A stretch of DNA of 64,000 bases from Mactra quadrangularis (lineage: Eukaryota; Mollusca; Bivalvia; Venerida; Mactridae): NCBI GenBank assembly GCA_025267735.1, contig CM046303.1, positions 53,461,403-53,525,402 of the forward strand. Reading direction: 5' to 3'. The notes beneath the pieces were generated by a model that saw only the letters and a list, made by a program, of their open reading frames with translations, was not told the DNA's origin and made no database searches. This document shows positions 34,601 to 44,499 of this stretch, piece by piece. Numbering within the stretch: position 1 is the first letter of the stretch; each line of letters starts with the position of its first letter. The translations under genes were made by a program, and so were the position numbers.

Positions 34601-37600
34601 ATAATATGTAGTATGTTACCGAATTTAATGACTGCTGGTATATATTCTGTACGCTTGAAAGGCAAAAAAGCATTGAAAATCAATGTAGACGCGTAACATG
34701 GAAATTAAGGTATCCTGTAGATTGACTCAATCACTATATGCATTGTCTTTAGTTTAACAGTCATCACCCAAAACCACACACTAGTCATAAGAATTAGACT
34801 CGGGTTAGTGAAAGTCACGGATTGTATTTAGTTGGGATAGTTGATAATTTTGCTGACTACTATAAAGCTTGATAAATCAGGCAAGTGCTCGTGAAATTTT
34901 TGGTGATGCCTAATTAAAATTAACATTCTTTTTGTATGTTTCTAATTAAATTTTGTAGCAGAGTTATGATATAGCATTTATACTCAATTTCTTTCTCTTA
35001 AGTTTTTATTTGCGAAGAAATAGTTTCCGCTTTCGAATATAAATGCTGTGGGTTCGTTCCCCACGTGGACCATGGATTTTTATTGGTTTCAATTATTTCA
35101 AATACAATACTTCTGACAAGTTTTTGTTTAGATTTAAGTATAGTTCAAATGTTCTGTACTGATGTACATATTCATGATTTGCGAATAAATGAACACTATT
35201 AAACTTTTAATCTTAGAGAATAATTTGAATCGACGAAAACTCAATCGATTCTGAAATGCCAATGTTCACGGCATAACAATTAAAATGGACAATTAGAACC
35301 TTCAATTCTTCCAATGTCAGTTTAACTTAAGCATAGAAATCAATATGAAGTCGATACCTAGATTAATCTCCAGTGATTATACAGAATAAAATGTTTCCAT
35401 TAAAACACTTAAGAAAAAGGTCAAAACGTCATGTTTATTAGTGAATAGTGATGCCTGAAATTAAACTCTCCAGCTACCCTGACATTGAATTTAATGTACC
35501 CATTAATTGTGTTAATATTTAGATTGATATAAAAAGTACTTTGTTACTACATGTATTCCCTAAATGAATGTGTACTTGTATTAATTAATTTCAAGTCAAT
35601 TGAAAAATACAACACAATATGAATTGATTATGGAATGTACCATTTAAGATACTACACTGTCTCATTTGTTCAGCACAATTCAATCACATTTTTAAATAAT
35701 GTCAAATACCAGTTATTGGTAAATAGAGGCTATTGTGAATGTTTGGGTTGATTTTTAAAGTTTTCAACCCTATAGTTAGATTACTGGCAACTGGGATTTA
35801 ATATGTATGCATAATCATGCATGTATAATTAAAAGTTATGAAAAAATGAATATTCAATTTATATTATCTTAAACGATAATATACCTAATGAGCAATCGAT
35901 ACGCTGTAATGTTAAATAAACAAAAAAAAACGATTGTATAATAAAAAACATGTGTAGTGAATTTCATGCTTAATGATATATGCATTCATACGCATCCATT
36001 CTGAATGACGTTTCTAAATATCTGATGTAATTTGTGTTTTCAGATTTACAATTGGCTGCAGAATTGGGTAAAGCATTATTAGAAAGAAACAGAGATTTAG
36101 AGAGTCAACTGTTTCTATCTCAACAAACCAATGAAGACCAACAACTTGAAATTGATGTAAGATTTATTTTACTCCTTATTATTTTATTTTGGTATAGTGG
36201 TCCTGTGGTAGGACCAGCGCTTAGGGGTCGAGAGGTCCTAGTTTCGAACCCCATCAGCGACACAGCTAATACAATTAAGCAAGAGATTTATGTACAATTG
36301 CTTCACTCCACCCAGATGTCAATGGGTACCTGTGAGGGTGTTTCATTACAATTGTGCCAATCTATCGGTTGTACATAAGCGGAGTAACAGACACTCAAAG
36401 GAGATTGGTAGATAAATAACATTATCTTACCTCGTACAGAATACTCGTTTTTCATTGGCCGAGAGCGGTCACATGCTGACCATGTATTATCCCATATTAG
36501 GTCAGTAGATTCTAATATCCAGTCAGTAACAAAATTTATAAATGATAGCGCTGACGAAACCTTATTTTTCTACTCCAAAATTAATTCGGGTAAGATAAAT
36601 TCGTTACACAGTCAGTTACTGACCGGATACGGTGTGATACCGGGTCAGTGAATAAATATTGGGCTCGAGCTACGCTCTCACCCAATATTAATTTACTGAC
36701 CCGGTATCACACCGTATCCGGTCAGTAACTGACTGTGTAACTAATAATATCCCGATGACCAGGATTGATCGTACATCAACATGAACATTAGACTATAAAA
36801 AGCAATTTCATGTACATGTGCTTTAAATTACATGCACTCTGCTTGTAGTCGTCTGGTAGTTCTTATACAAATTATAACTAAATCATACCTGACATTCGGC
36901 ATATCGTGTCTTCCTCCAAGAAAAGTTACTACAAATCAGGGGCAGATCCAGGATTTTTTTTCTAAGGGAGTCCGAACTTCGAACCACAACCACATTATAC
37001 ACATTTTGCAGAAAAAATGCAACATATTGATAATTAAGGCGACATAACCATTAAATCTATGTTAAGCACCGAGAACAATTGCTTCATACTACTTTAAAAT
37101 GACTTACAAGCAAGAAATACACTAATGAACATGTACATTTTCCAAGTTCTAGGGGGGGGGGGTCAGGACCCCCCTGACCCCCCCCCCCCCCGCTGGATCC
37201 GCCCATGCAAATTATGCCCAAAGCTTCAAAATAGATCCAGTCATGGAAAAGTCCCGGCTCCGGCATTGTTACTGGAATATCACTTAATACAAAAGCTTTA
37301 GAAGACTGTTCAATAGTGAGCTTATTAATTAAAATGATACTGTAAAGGTCCACTATTGGGACACTCAAAATTGATGGTTTTTATAGTGGAACGGTCTTAA
37401 TATAGGGAACTTTTTCTTTTAGAATTAAGCATTTTGGACTAAATATTGAATGGTTTTACAATAACCAAGGTGGTCTTTAAAGTGGAACTTTACTGTAATG
37501 TATTCTCTTGTGGATTGGTATGATTTATGAGCAGGGAATATTATACATGTGTAACAAAAGATGGAAACACATATTTCTCGTCCTAATAAAAACTGTTATC

Positions 37601-40600
37601 TATACAGCATCCCGTATCATCGCGACCCATAGTCTCTCTAGACTCGAGAGTGAATTATCAATTAACTATGTTCCTAACGTCAATATGACATTAGCTACAT
37701 TTCTTTTATCATGTCTGTTTGAAAAATCATTCTTGTCCACATTGGTATATAGTTTGTTGACTTTTTAGTATGAAAAACTGAATACAATACACTATTGTTT
37801 GTTGTGTTTAACTTTGTATCGCTACATTGTACAGGTCATATAATGGCGGTCAGTCAACCTACTCACCATTCCTGGAAAAGCTAAATCTCTTGATTGAGCT
37901 GGTTACAAGTTACTTGGCGAACACTTCCGTTTGTGACTGACTACCCTACGTGATTCAAAATCAATGGTAGGAGGGAGAAGAGCCGTACCTAGCTCCACGA
38001 AAGTATGTCTGCGCGGGAACCGAATCCACGGTCCCTCTATCAGATATCTTGTGGTTTACAGAGCTAGCCAGGCGGGCATTTAGTTGGTATGAAAACAAAA
38101 TGTACAATACGGCATCTGTACTCCACACTGACCTTCCCACATTAGTAGCCGGATTCCATACATCATTGAGTTTTCTGCCCTTTAGACCTTGGTCAAGCCG
38201 CGGCGCGGCATACTTTTGTGGAGCTTGGTCATGGAATTATTTCTACAACCATTCTCCCTCCCACCAATGATTCTTAATTATGTAGGGCAGTTGTCAGTCA
38301 CTGACGAAAGTATGCGCTTAGAAGTTAGTTAACAGCTAAATCCAGAGATTTAGCCTTTCCATGAACAGTGGGTAGGTTGACTGACCGCCGTTATATGACC
38401 TATACAATGTGTTGCAACCATTGATCTATATTATAATATAGATCAATGGTTTCAACGGCGTTAAACCCAACAAAAACAAAAACAGACCTTGGTCACTTTA
38501 GTATAATGTGACCACTGTGGTGAGAAAACACTTCTAGTTGGTATCTAGCTCCATGTACGAAGTTATGTGATTTTATGCAAAGATGCTCATGAATAAACTT
38601 AAAAAACATCAACATTTGTTAAACTTTTGTCAGGAAGTCAATATGCGAATTTGAATTAATACATACAGTTATTTCAATGGGGGTTATTTGCTGACAAGTG
38701 GGAAGAATTAATATTGTCTGGATCTATAAACAAGAAAACGTGTCTGGAATCACTCAGAATATAGAGATAAACTGAATCTCGCGAGACCTCATACGAGATC
38801 TAACGTCATATCAGAGATGTAATTTAATGAACGGTGTGAAGTGTTGTTTTCACTTTCGGCGTCTGAATCTTAAATAATGGCCCAGTGATATTAACATTGA
38901 CATGTTTGAATGATGGAAAGAAACGAATGTGTTACTAAATGTTCCAAGTTATTGATTTGTGTAAACTAATATCAAGCCCATCGTATGTCATTATCATTAT
39001 ATTTCATATTATTAATATATTACTAGATGGGAGCCCGTGCAAGCACGGGCTTTAGCTAACTCCTCACAGTGCTTAAGTCACGCTTTTCTACTTAAAGTGG
39101 AACTCAACACGCTGTCAAACATGCCTAGGGTTTTTGCTGATACAATAAAAATGACAATTCTAAGATATATGACGCATGTATTTGGTCAGGAAACGTTTAG
39201 CAACGGCACAAGGGGCCGTTAAAAGTCGTTCTTTTAGCGTTGCTAAGTGTGTTACCTGCCCTTGATTTTGGAGTTACCTCCCTTTGCACGTACAGCCCGT
39301 GCATTCCCATAATGCACTTCGTTAACTCGGCTCGACCACGTAGTAGTTCGTACTAATTATGTACGAAAATCACGCTTGCGTGAAATACATTTTATGAGCC
39401 ACTGTATCCGTCGAATTTTAAATAAAATTTGAATAACTTTTTTGTTTTTTAGAGACCGCAAACTTTTCAATACCTTGAAAGGAAATTTTTTTGATTTGAT
39501 AAAGGGAGATAACCGCTGCGGGGAGTTTGGTTTGACGTGTCTATTTTTAGTTTTATCTATTTTTAGACACAAAAAACCCACTTTTTTGTTGATTTTTGGC
39601 AGTTTTTGCAAATATCAAGAAGCTTTGTCAAAAAAGAATTGTCAACTTGATATGCCGGTGTATATGTGCTCCAGCGACAAACAAAATATTTATTCAAAGC
39701 TGCACAGTTTCTTCCACAAAACAGGAAACTCGCAAATTTAATAGTATAGATTTATTATCGTCATTATAATCATCGGTACATTTTGTATTATCTTTATCAT
39801 AGTACATGTAATAATAATAGTAGAAGGGACATTTTTTCTCGTGTTAAGCATAATGTATAAAAATATCGTAAACAAATAAATGTTTTTCTAACCACAAAGG
39901 GCGTCTTTACAGCGGAACTTTACTGTACATATATGTTTACTAGTAACATCCTTAGCGTAGAGAACCTTTGTTTTTGAATATCAAAAATGTTATTATTGTA
40001 CTTTGCCAGTGTACATGTATATAAAAAAAGGTTATTATTGTACTTTGCCAGTGTACATGTATATCATAAAAGGTTATTATTGTACTTTGCCAGTGTACAT
40101 GTATATCAAAAAAAGGTTATTATTGTACTTTGCCAGTGTACATGTATATCATAAAAGGTTATTATTGTACTTTGCCAGTGTACATGTATATCAAAAAAAT
40201 GTTATTATTGTACTTTGCCAGTGTACATGTATATCAAAAAAAGGTTATTATTGTACTTTTTCAGTGTACATGTATATCAAAAAAAGGTTATTATTGTACT
40301 TTGCCAGTGTACATGTATATCATAAAAGGTTATTATTGTACTTTGCCAGTGTACATGTATATCAAAAAAATGTTATTATTGTACTTTGCCATTGTACATG
40401 TATATCAAAAAAGGTTATTATTGTACTTTGCCAGTGTACATGTATATCATAAAAGGTTTATATTGTACTTTTCCAGTGTACATGTACAATGTATATCAAA
40501 AAAGATTATTGTACTTTGCCAGTGTACATGTATATCATAAAATGTTATTATTGTACTTTGCCAGTGTACATGTATATCATAAAAGGTTATTATTGTATAT

Positions 40601-43341
40601 TTCAGTATTTAAGTCATCAATTAGAACAACTCAGAGAGACCAGTGAAACAAAGAATAAAATCTATGAAGAAATAGACAAAGCAATACAAGAACTTGAGAA
40701 ACATAATCAGAAACTTGTTATTGATAGTAAAGCTGATAAACAAAAGATTGACAGGTTGGTTTGTACAACTGTTTTCTATCCACCAGTACATGTACCAGAG
40801 TCTTTGCATTCTGGTCACCAGTCCAGCCTGACAAGGTCTGTCCGTACCGCGGCGGACTACGAATTCAGGGATATACGTACATACCCTTCATACATACTTA
40901 AAACCCTGCACGCCATTTGCCTGCCTACCAATGTATTAACTATCTAATAGGACAGTTGTCAGCCTTTTCCGAAGCTATGTTCTTAGTACTAGTTTATAAG
41001 ATTGGGTCAAGGGAGCTAGACCTGTCCATGGAACGCAATTAGACGACTGACCGCCGCGATATGAGGAAAACATGTTAAAATGCACCACCATACATAATAC
41101 ATACCGTATTACTTTATAACTCGTTCTACTAAGAATGTACTTGAGTAGTTTATTTCTACATAGAACCATTGTGATGAGAAAAGTTGCAGTTTAGCTGATA
41201 TCTGATGGACTAGTGTTTGGACTGACGTATTTTTATAATCCCTAAAATGAATACGACTCCGTATATTCCTTTTTATTCACAATCGTATACATGTACATGT
41301 ATAGATCAACTACATTTACTACACATGTAAATTAGATCTATTGACAGGACTTGTATTCGGAAGTATACACGGGAAAGTCTCAAACTGCGAGCTGTTTGTC
41401 ACGCCATTTTGAAATTAGTTACGCGTATATTCCTTTTCACAATGTCACAATTGGTCAAAAAAGGAAAAGAACGTTGTTTCTTAGCCTGTGACGAAAGTAG
41501 CAATATACTAGCCATTTGTCAATCTACATAAGGGATGAAACACTTATCGTCCGAGCATGTGCTTGTATTGTCTGTGATGCAATCCTGTATGTCTTCTTGG
41601 AGAAAACTGTAGACTAGCAATATTCACTACAACCTTGTGTGTTTTCTTTTGAAGAAAGCTTTAGGCTAGCTATGTATTATATAATACACAAGGGAATATG
41701 ATACGGTGAATGTGAGACTAGAAATTTGATTTAAAACATCTATTGATCGGTCCAAGACAAACAATCGCTAGAAATACATTATTTGTAGATGCAATAAAAA
41801 CATACTGCAATTAATACCAGCAAGTAGAGAAGTACTTACTTATTGAAAGTAGCAAAGCATAGCATCGATTAAATACATGCAAGTAGCTTTGTCTCACCAT
41901 TACAAACTATTTTTGTTGGGTTAAACGCCGTAGCAACACATTGCTAAATTAACAGGAAATTGCAGGGTTCCGATCCATCAAAGATTGTAATTTACATTGC
42001 TCATATAACGGCGGTCAATCAACCTACTTATCATTCCTGGAAAGATTCTGAATTTAGCAGTAAATCAGTAACTAGGCGCACACTCTCGTCAGCGACTGAC
42101 AACTGCCCTACATGATCTAGAATTAGAGGTAGGAGGGAGAATGGCCTTTAAAAGTTATTTCATGACCAAACTCCAGGAATGATGAGTAGGCTATCAGACC
42201 GCCGAAATATTACCCGAACAATATGTTGCTACGGCGTGAAACCCAATCCAGAAAGTATATGACTGTGAATACAAGTGTATTAAAAACAAATACCTATCGT
42301 TGTTTCAGGTTAACAGGCACTGTAAGGACATTAGAAGAAAAGAATGAGGAACTATCTAAACGTGTTGAAGACCTTAAAGCAGCTGAGCGCGAGAGGAAGA
42401 AGATGCAACAACAACAGAACAAAGATACGAGAAGAGCTAGAAGTTTAGCTAACCTACCTGATAATAAAGAAAACCTCGATCTTTGTTATGAGAGAATTGG
42501 AAACTGGACTTATAATGAACGTTTTAAAAGCTCAAATTTACCACTAAATCCATATGAAATTGAGATCAGAAACCAGCAAGAGATTATTAAAAGATTGAAA
42601 GCACAAAACTTAATAGATAAGCGTAAGCGTGAAGATTTTGAAACGGAAGTGGCTCTCCTTTGGGAGGAGAATACTTCACTGGAAGTTAAAATCAAAATTT
42701 TAGAGGAAGATTTATTCAAATATAAAAAGTTGCAAGATGATATTCAGAAAATCAAGATGGAGTCCGGTAAATATTGTATGAATTGTGGGAAATCGCTAGA
42801 TTTAACGAAAAAACATATTTTGCAGGCGGAACTTGAAGCAGATGAGCCCAGGTTCAACAGTGAAGGAAAAATTGTGAAAATGGAAAGCGGGGGATCGGTT
42901 TATGGAAGTCGAGAATCATTGGATCAAGTTGCTATGGAAACCAAGGAAACTATGACGTCAATTGATAGTCCAGAAAACCCGGATGATGCAGGTATATCCA
43001 TTTTAAATGAATTAGAGCTGCAGTATCAAGCATTGTTTAAAAAATACGAACTTCTCCTTCAGAAAGGAAAGCGTCCAAGCAGTCTTCTGCTTGAAGATGA
43101 TGAAGAAGCAGAAAAGGAGCTTGAAAAGCGTTTGTCTAACAAAGCTGTGCAGACGACAATCAAACTAGCGAAACCTGGAGAAGATTTAGAAAATCCACCA
43201 TATAAAATGATATTTAGGGACATATTTGCTACGTTAAAGAAGTCTCGAATTGAAGAAGGCGGTGAAGCATCGGTTGTCTCCCCTGAAGTGTCACATGGTA
43301 GAGCCACTCATAGTTCTAGTCCGGTACCTGACGCTAGATAG
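23989..43341 (+). CDS. CDR2: CDR2/CDR2L homologue, four exons, 445 aa
   Basis: Exons 23989-24031, 36044-36156, 40606-40754 and 42309-43341 join in frame to 1,338 bases. The first two give EEWYSN then DLQLAAELGKALLERN, matching the WYD...DLQLAAELGK start of vertebrate CDR2 and CDR2L (cerebellar degeneration-related cytoplasmic coiled-coil proteins of about 450-465 residues). Exon 3 gives HNQKLVIDSKADKQKIDRL, matching the TNQKLVADSKASQQKI block. Heptad-rich coiled coil covers about residues 15-140 and 190-255. The C-terminal blocks ISILNELELQYQALFKKYEL, NKAVQT and PPYKMIFRDIFATLKKSR match family blocks around residues 330-416. A CMNC pair at 258-261 is an added detail. A single CDR2/CDR2L gene is expected outside vertebrates; calling it CDR2 rather than CDR2L is arbitrary. 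Confidence 0.93.
25056..25265. repeat. Two adjacent hairpins
   Basis: CCACAGGTCGCTA (left) pairs with TAGCGACCTGTGG (right) within 25056-25130. A second pair, AACCCCACTGATTTAAAT and ATTTAAATCAGCAGGGTT, lies within 25199-25262. Confidence 0.7.
25652..25682. repeat. (TA)n microsatellite
   Basis: About 15 TA units in the first CDR2 intron. Confidence 0.9.
26015..26240 (+). mobile_element. tRNA-derived SINE of uncertain family
   Basis: GGGCGTGGTCGAGTGGTTAC resembles a tRNA box A region, and AGTGGTTCTAATCCCATT a decayed box B. The body AAGAAACTTTATCATACTAG is not shared with SINE families A-C here. Confidence 0.5.
27001..27045. mobile_element. Solo end of the TACTGTAAAG MITE family
   Basis: ACTGTAAAGTTCCGCTATAA then AGACCACCTTGGTTGTTG matches the complemented right end of the element at 37340-37495. 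No partner end lies nearby. Confidence 0.5.
27960..29165 (-). mobile_element. Partial pogo/Tigger-like DNA transposon, copy 1
   Basis: On the - strand about 28230-28090 reads SNFEGFTAEDLEDAQM and stop, preceded by an acidic HESDDEG stretch. This resembles the acidic end of Tigger/CENP-B-type transposases as I recall them. The rest aligns in order with the copy at 45678-49037: first ATGAGAGGATAATTTCTACA, then the GC-rich region at 28850-29150. The terminal repeat is missing. An AAT microsatellite lies at 28304-28345. Confidence 0.6.
29762..30003 (+). mobile_element. SINE-B copy
   Basis: The head is CGCAGTTGGTAGCGCGCCTG. The body has GAGGTTATACCCTTCCAT, AATATGGAGAAGTGTCCGG, GACAAGGGTCCAAGACAGCT and AGGTACGCTGGACGTCG. 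It ends GCGTTAAACCCAGTATAAAT. No functional tRNA is implied. Confidence 0.8.
30370..30929. other. Duplicated short repeat, function unknown
   Basis: ACTTGTACTCCCTT (about 30709) and ACTTGTATTCCCTT (about 30889) each follow a TAATACG(A/G)C motif and are followed by an AAGCT...TTTTATGG stretch. This is a direct repeat about 180 bp apart. The reading frames through it show no recognisable domain. Confidence 0.4.
30930..31085 (+). mobile_element. tRNA-derived SINE fragment
   Basis: GAGAGGTCGTGGGTTCAAAT is a box-B-like tRNA sequence. It is followed by GAACCATGGGTTTTATTAGG, which resembles the fragment at 35043 (CGTGGACCATGGATTTTTAT). Confidence 0.5.
31435..31504. repeat. Perfect 16-bp-arm hairpin
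   Basis: CACTGGCACCAGAGTC at 31435-31450 and its exact reverse complement at 31489-31504 flank an AT-rich 38-base loop. Confidence 0.8.
31625..32345 (+). mobile_element. SINE-A interrupted by a SINE-B composite
   Basis: The SINE-A head has AGTAGTCCAATGATAGGACG and CCCGGGTTCGAATCTCACC, and the body runs to GGAGATAGATAACAATAG. The body resumes at 32278 with CAATAGCCCGGTGACTAGG and ends near AACTTTCATAC. CAATAGCCC occurs at both edges of the insertion. Confidence 0.85.
31905..32277 (+). mobile_element. SINE-B composite inserted in SINE-A with 9-bp duplication
   Basis: CAATAGCCC at 31896-31904 and 32278-32286 flanks it exactly. The SINE-B head GATAGCGCAGTTGGTAGCGC starts near 31953. The body has ACCCTTCCATGAAAATTTGA and GACAAGGGTCCAGGAAAACT. 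The 3' end adds TTGATTTGATAAAGGGAAAT, shared with the repeats at 5313, 39495 and 63480. Confidence 0.85.
32500..32750. mobile_element. 251-bp MITE with perfect 26-bp inverted ends
   Basis: CTAGGACGAAAAAGAAACGC plus CGGGTA at the left end is matched exactly by the right end in reverse complement, and TA flanks both sides within ATATATA tracts. The interior has no transposase. It is likely a Tc1/mariner-type MITE, and the perfect ends suggest recent activity. Confidence 0.85.
32885..33190 (+). mobile_element. SINE-C, nearly full length
   Basis: The head GCTAGCTCAGTTGGTAGCAC and GGTCGTGGGTTCGATTCCCG are tRNA-like boxes A and B. The body has GAGCTTGGTCATATAATTAT, AATCATGTAGGGCAGTTGTC, and GTTGACTGACCGCCGTTATA. 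It ends GGCGTTAAATCTCAAAAC. Five other copies lie in the window. Confidence 0.85.
33645..34440. mobile_element. AGCTCGAC-ended element with about 160-bp internal repeats
   Basis: It starts AGCTCGACTTTACGTAGTA and ends near AAGTCGAGCATGCTGTC...GACAGCTCTTGTT, so short inverted GTCGAGC motifs lie near both ends. A GC-rich GGCGTC run sits at about 33687-33725. CTTCAAACTTTAAAT recurs at about 33797, 33981, 34142 and 34304, marking four internal units. Confidence 0.65.
34441..36043. other. CDR2 intron 1 sequence, little recognised
   Basis: AT-rich intronic sequence. A short tRNA-like fragment (GCTGTGGGTTCGTTCCCCAC, about 35048) is the only repeat trace seen. Confidence 0.5.
36044..36156 (+). CDS. 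CDR2: CDR2 coding exon 2
   Basis: The acceptor is GTGTTTTCAG, the donor GTAAGA. It encodes DLQLAAELGKALLERNRDLE and onward to QQLEID, the diagnostic family block and start of the coiled coil. Confidence 0.93.
36186..36801 (+). mobile_element. SINE-A split by a foldback element
   Basis: The head GTGGTCCTGTGGTAGGACC and the body CTTCACTCCACCCAGATGTC, then AAGCGGAGTAACAGACACTC, run to about 36408. The 3' part CCGATGACCAGGATTGATCG, then ATTAGACTATAAAA, resumes at about 36751. It starts 30 bp after the exon 2 donor. Confidence 0.8.
36409..36750. mobile_element. Foldback with 60-bp arms inserted in a SINE
   Basis: GTTACACAGTCAGTTACTGA at 36603 is matched by the reverse complement ending at 36741. 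The arms extend about 60 bases, through GGATACGGTGTGATACCGGG, to a short GGGCTCGAGC-containing loop. About 190 bp of single-copy-looking sequence lies to the left within the insertion. ATTAT/ATAAT at the edges may be the duplication. Confidence 0.75.
37340..37495. mobile_element. 156-bp MITE of the TACTGTAAAG family
   Basis: The left end CTGTAAAGGTCCACTATTGG and the reverse complement of the right end, CAGTAAAGTTCCACTTTAAA, are imperfect inverted repeats with TA outside. Solo ends occur at 27001 and 39897. Confidence 0.6.
37823..38078 (-). mobile_element. SINE-C, reverse strand
   Basis: The complement of the SINE-C body reads in order from 3' to 5': TCATATAATGGCGGTCAGTC, GCTAAATCTCTTGATT, GGTAGGAGGGAGAA, AGCTCCACGAAAGTATG. 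A GCTAGCCAGGCGG head follows. Confidence 0.75.
38195..38490 (+). mobile_element. SINE-C lacking its tRNA head, with an internal palindrome
   Basis: The body starts GCGCGGCATACTTTTGTGG and runs through AATTATGTAGGGCAGTTGTC and GACTGACCGCCGTTATATGA to GGCGTTAAACCCAACAAA. A 34-bp perfect palindrome at 38417-38450 interrupts the GTTGC / AACGGCG junction, where other copies read GTTGCTACGGCG. Confidence 0.8.
39023..39750 (-). mobile_element. Non-autonomous Helitron with intact termini
   Basis: On the - strand the element begins TCTATACTATTAAAT after a host A. It ends with the hairpin GCCCGTGCTTGCACGGGC, then TCCCATCTAG, followed by a host T. These are the known Helitron hallmarks: a 5' TC, a 3' hairpin shortly before CTRR, and insertion between A and T without target duplication. 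At 728 bp it has no Rep/helicase. Inside it carries the CCCTTTATCAAATC repeat block. It sits in the CDR2 intron between coding exons 2 and 3. Confidence 0.85.
39979..40597. repeat. 42/43-bp minisatellite, about 14 copies, abutting CDR2 exon 3
   Basis: The unit GTTATTATTGTACTTTGCCA then GTGTACATGTATATC and an A-rich tail repeats about 14 times with few changes. The last unit breaks off after GTTATTATTGTA, only 8 bases before the exon, so the array ends in the acceptor region. The reading frames over it are artefacts. Confidence 0.95.
40606..40754 (+). CDS. CDR2: CDR2 coding exon 3
   Basis: The acceptor GTATATTTCAG is formed right after the minisatellite. It encodes YLSHQLEQLRETSETKN through HNQKLVIDSKADKQKID and ends with two bases of an Arg codon at a weak donor, GTTGGT. 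The heptad pattern continues the coiled coil. Confidence 0.9.
40835..41080 (+). mobile_element. Degenerate SINE-C-like sequence
   Basis: TACCAATGTATTAACTATCT, then AGGACAGTTGTCAGCC, then GACTGACCGCCGCGATATGA follow the order of the SINE-C body. The head is lost. Confidence 0.5.
41925..42245 (-). mobile_element. SINE-C, reverse strand, rearranged
   Basis: GTTGGGTTAAACGCCGTAGC begins the complemented 3' end. CATATAACGGCGGTCAATCA, GACAACTGCCCTACATGATC and GGTAGGAGGGAGAATGGCC follow. Past 42180 a forward-oriented 3' end (CTACGGCGTGAAACCCAATC) appears, so two copies meet head to head. Confidence 0.65.
42309..43341 (+). CDS. CDR2: CDR2 coding exon 4 (last)
   Basis: The acceptor is TTGTTTCAG; the split Arg codon is completed and the protein runs LTGTVRTLEEKNEELSKRVE onward to VPDAR, TAG. 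It contains coiled-coil, the CMNC pair, GISILNELELQYQALFKKYE, KAVQT and YKMIFRDIFATLKKSR. The ATG at 42259 upstream lies in a SINE and is not used. Confidence 0.92.
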
Positions 43342-43857
43342 GTTTACAAAACGCTTAATCTTATCAGCGGAATATGCTTCTTGTTTCATTGTTAGATCCA
43401 ATGGACCTTGGTTAAACGTATTTGATAAAAATATCTATAAATGTCTAGATGAATGGTCTGTGCGGCCATGTAAACAAACTTCCTACACTGGTCACCCCAC
43501 TTGTTGCTACTCAAGGACCCTATATGTAGGGTCATTGTGCTACATAAGCCTATTCTTTTTATAAATGGAACTAACTACTGTAAGGAGTTGACTAGTAACT
43601 TCTTCCCAACTATTACGTGTGTTTTTCTATCCTTCCACTTTTTGTGATTTTGTAGATATTTGATATTTATTTTGCCAGAAATTTATTATTGTGTAAATAG
43701 CTTTTTTAAGTGTGTAAATGTATGTGAAATTTTAACATTGAATTTGAAAAAAAAAACCTGTTGTTTATTGCAGTTGACGTAAATACCTTGTTATTGTTGT
43801 TAGGTCTTAATTCCATGAGTGAATGTTTCAGTATTAATACTGATTTTAGTGTTTGAG

Positions 43858-43863
43858 AATAAA
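43858..43863 (+). terminator. CDR2 polyadenylation signal
   Basis: AATAAA lies about 520 bp after the stop codon and is the first clear signal downstream. Confidence 0.6.
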
Positions 43864-44499
43864 TCCCCCTGTATACTGTATGAAATCTAGTATCTATTTC
43901 ATTTTTTGACCGTAGGTGTGTAGTATTTTTTCAAAACTTATCTTTCTACTAAATTATACAAATATGGCTTGTTTAAGTTGTACAATATATATAATTTTGA
44001 CCATTTATCTATACAATCTATCTAATACATGTTCAAGAAGTTGTTAGTTATGTGTTACAACTTACATGGTTATTGTCCGAATTATGTCAGTATGTAGAAT
44101 GATATTTAAGGAAGAATTCCCCTAATACAATTTTACATCTATAAATATATTTGAAAGCTATGATAAATTGTCAATAAAACTTCATTGGGTTTCGTTTATA
44201 GAACATTTTGTAACAAAATTATTCAAGAAAACGTTTATTGGAAGTGGGATATTATCTCCCTTTGATATGAAACTTGTGAACACATAAAATTATAGTGAAT
44301 ATATTTAAAAGATCTGGCATGTTAAATCCAATAGAAATGCACTTTGCAATTAGACCAATTAGACACCAGTTTAATTCTTAGGCCAGTTTTGTAGTAAGGG
44401 AATTCTACCTTAATACGGCAAGATCAAACTATTAAATTGAACAAATGATTACTTTTACGACATAAAAACAACTTCTATGTTCTTCTTTGTCTCTCTCTT

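Noticed and set aside
36034..36378. 114-residue frame continuing past CDR2 exon 2
   Set aside because: Only the first 38 codons are exon; the rest reads through the donor into a SINE-A.
37142..37200. G- and C-run hairpin (GGGGGGGTCAGGACCCCC)
   Set aside because: Noted as a local inverted G/C run; it resembles a common SINE-tail-like phrase (TGGATCCGCCC) and offers no further structure.
40003..40540. Long frames with YMYIKKGYYCTLPV repeats
   Set aside because: Artefacts of the 42/43-bp minisatellite; copy-length changes break the frame.
42223..42308. ATG upstream in frame with CDR2 exon 4
   Set aside because: The segment is intron and SINE-C; the exon starts at the TTTCAG acceptor and joins the coiled coil of exon 3.
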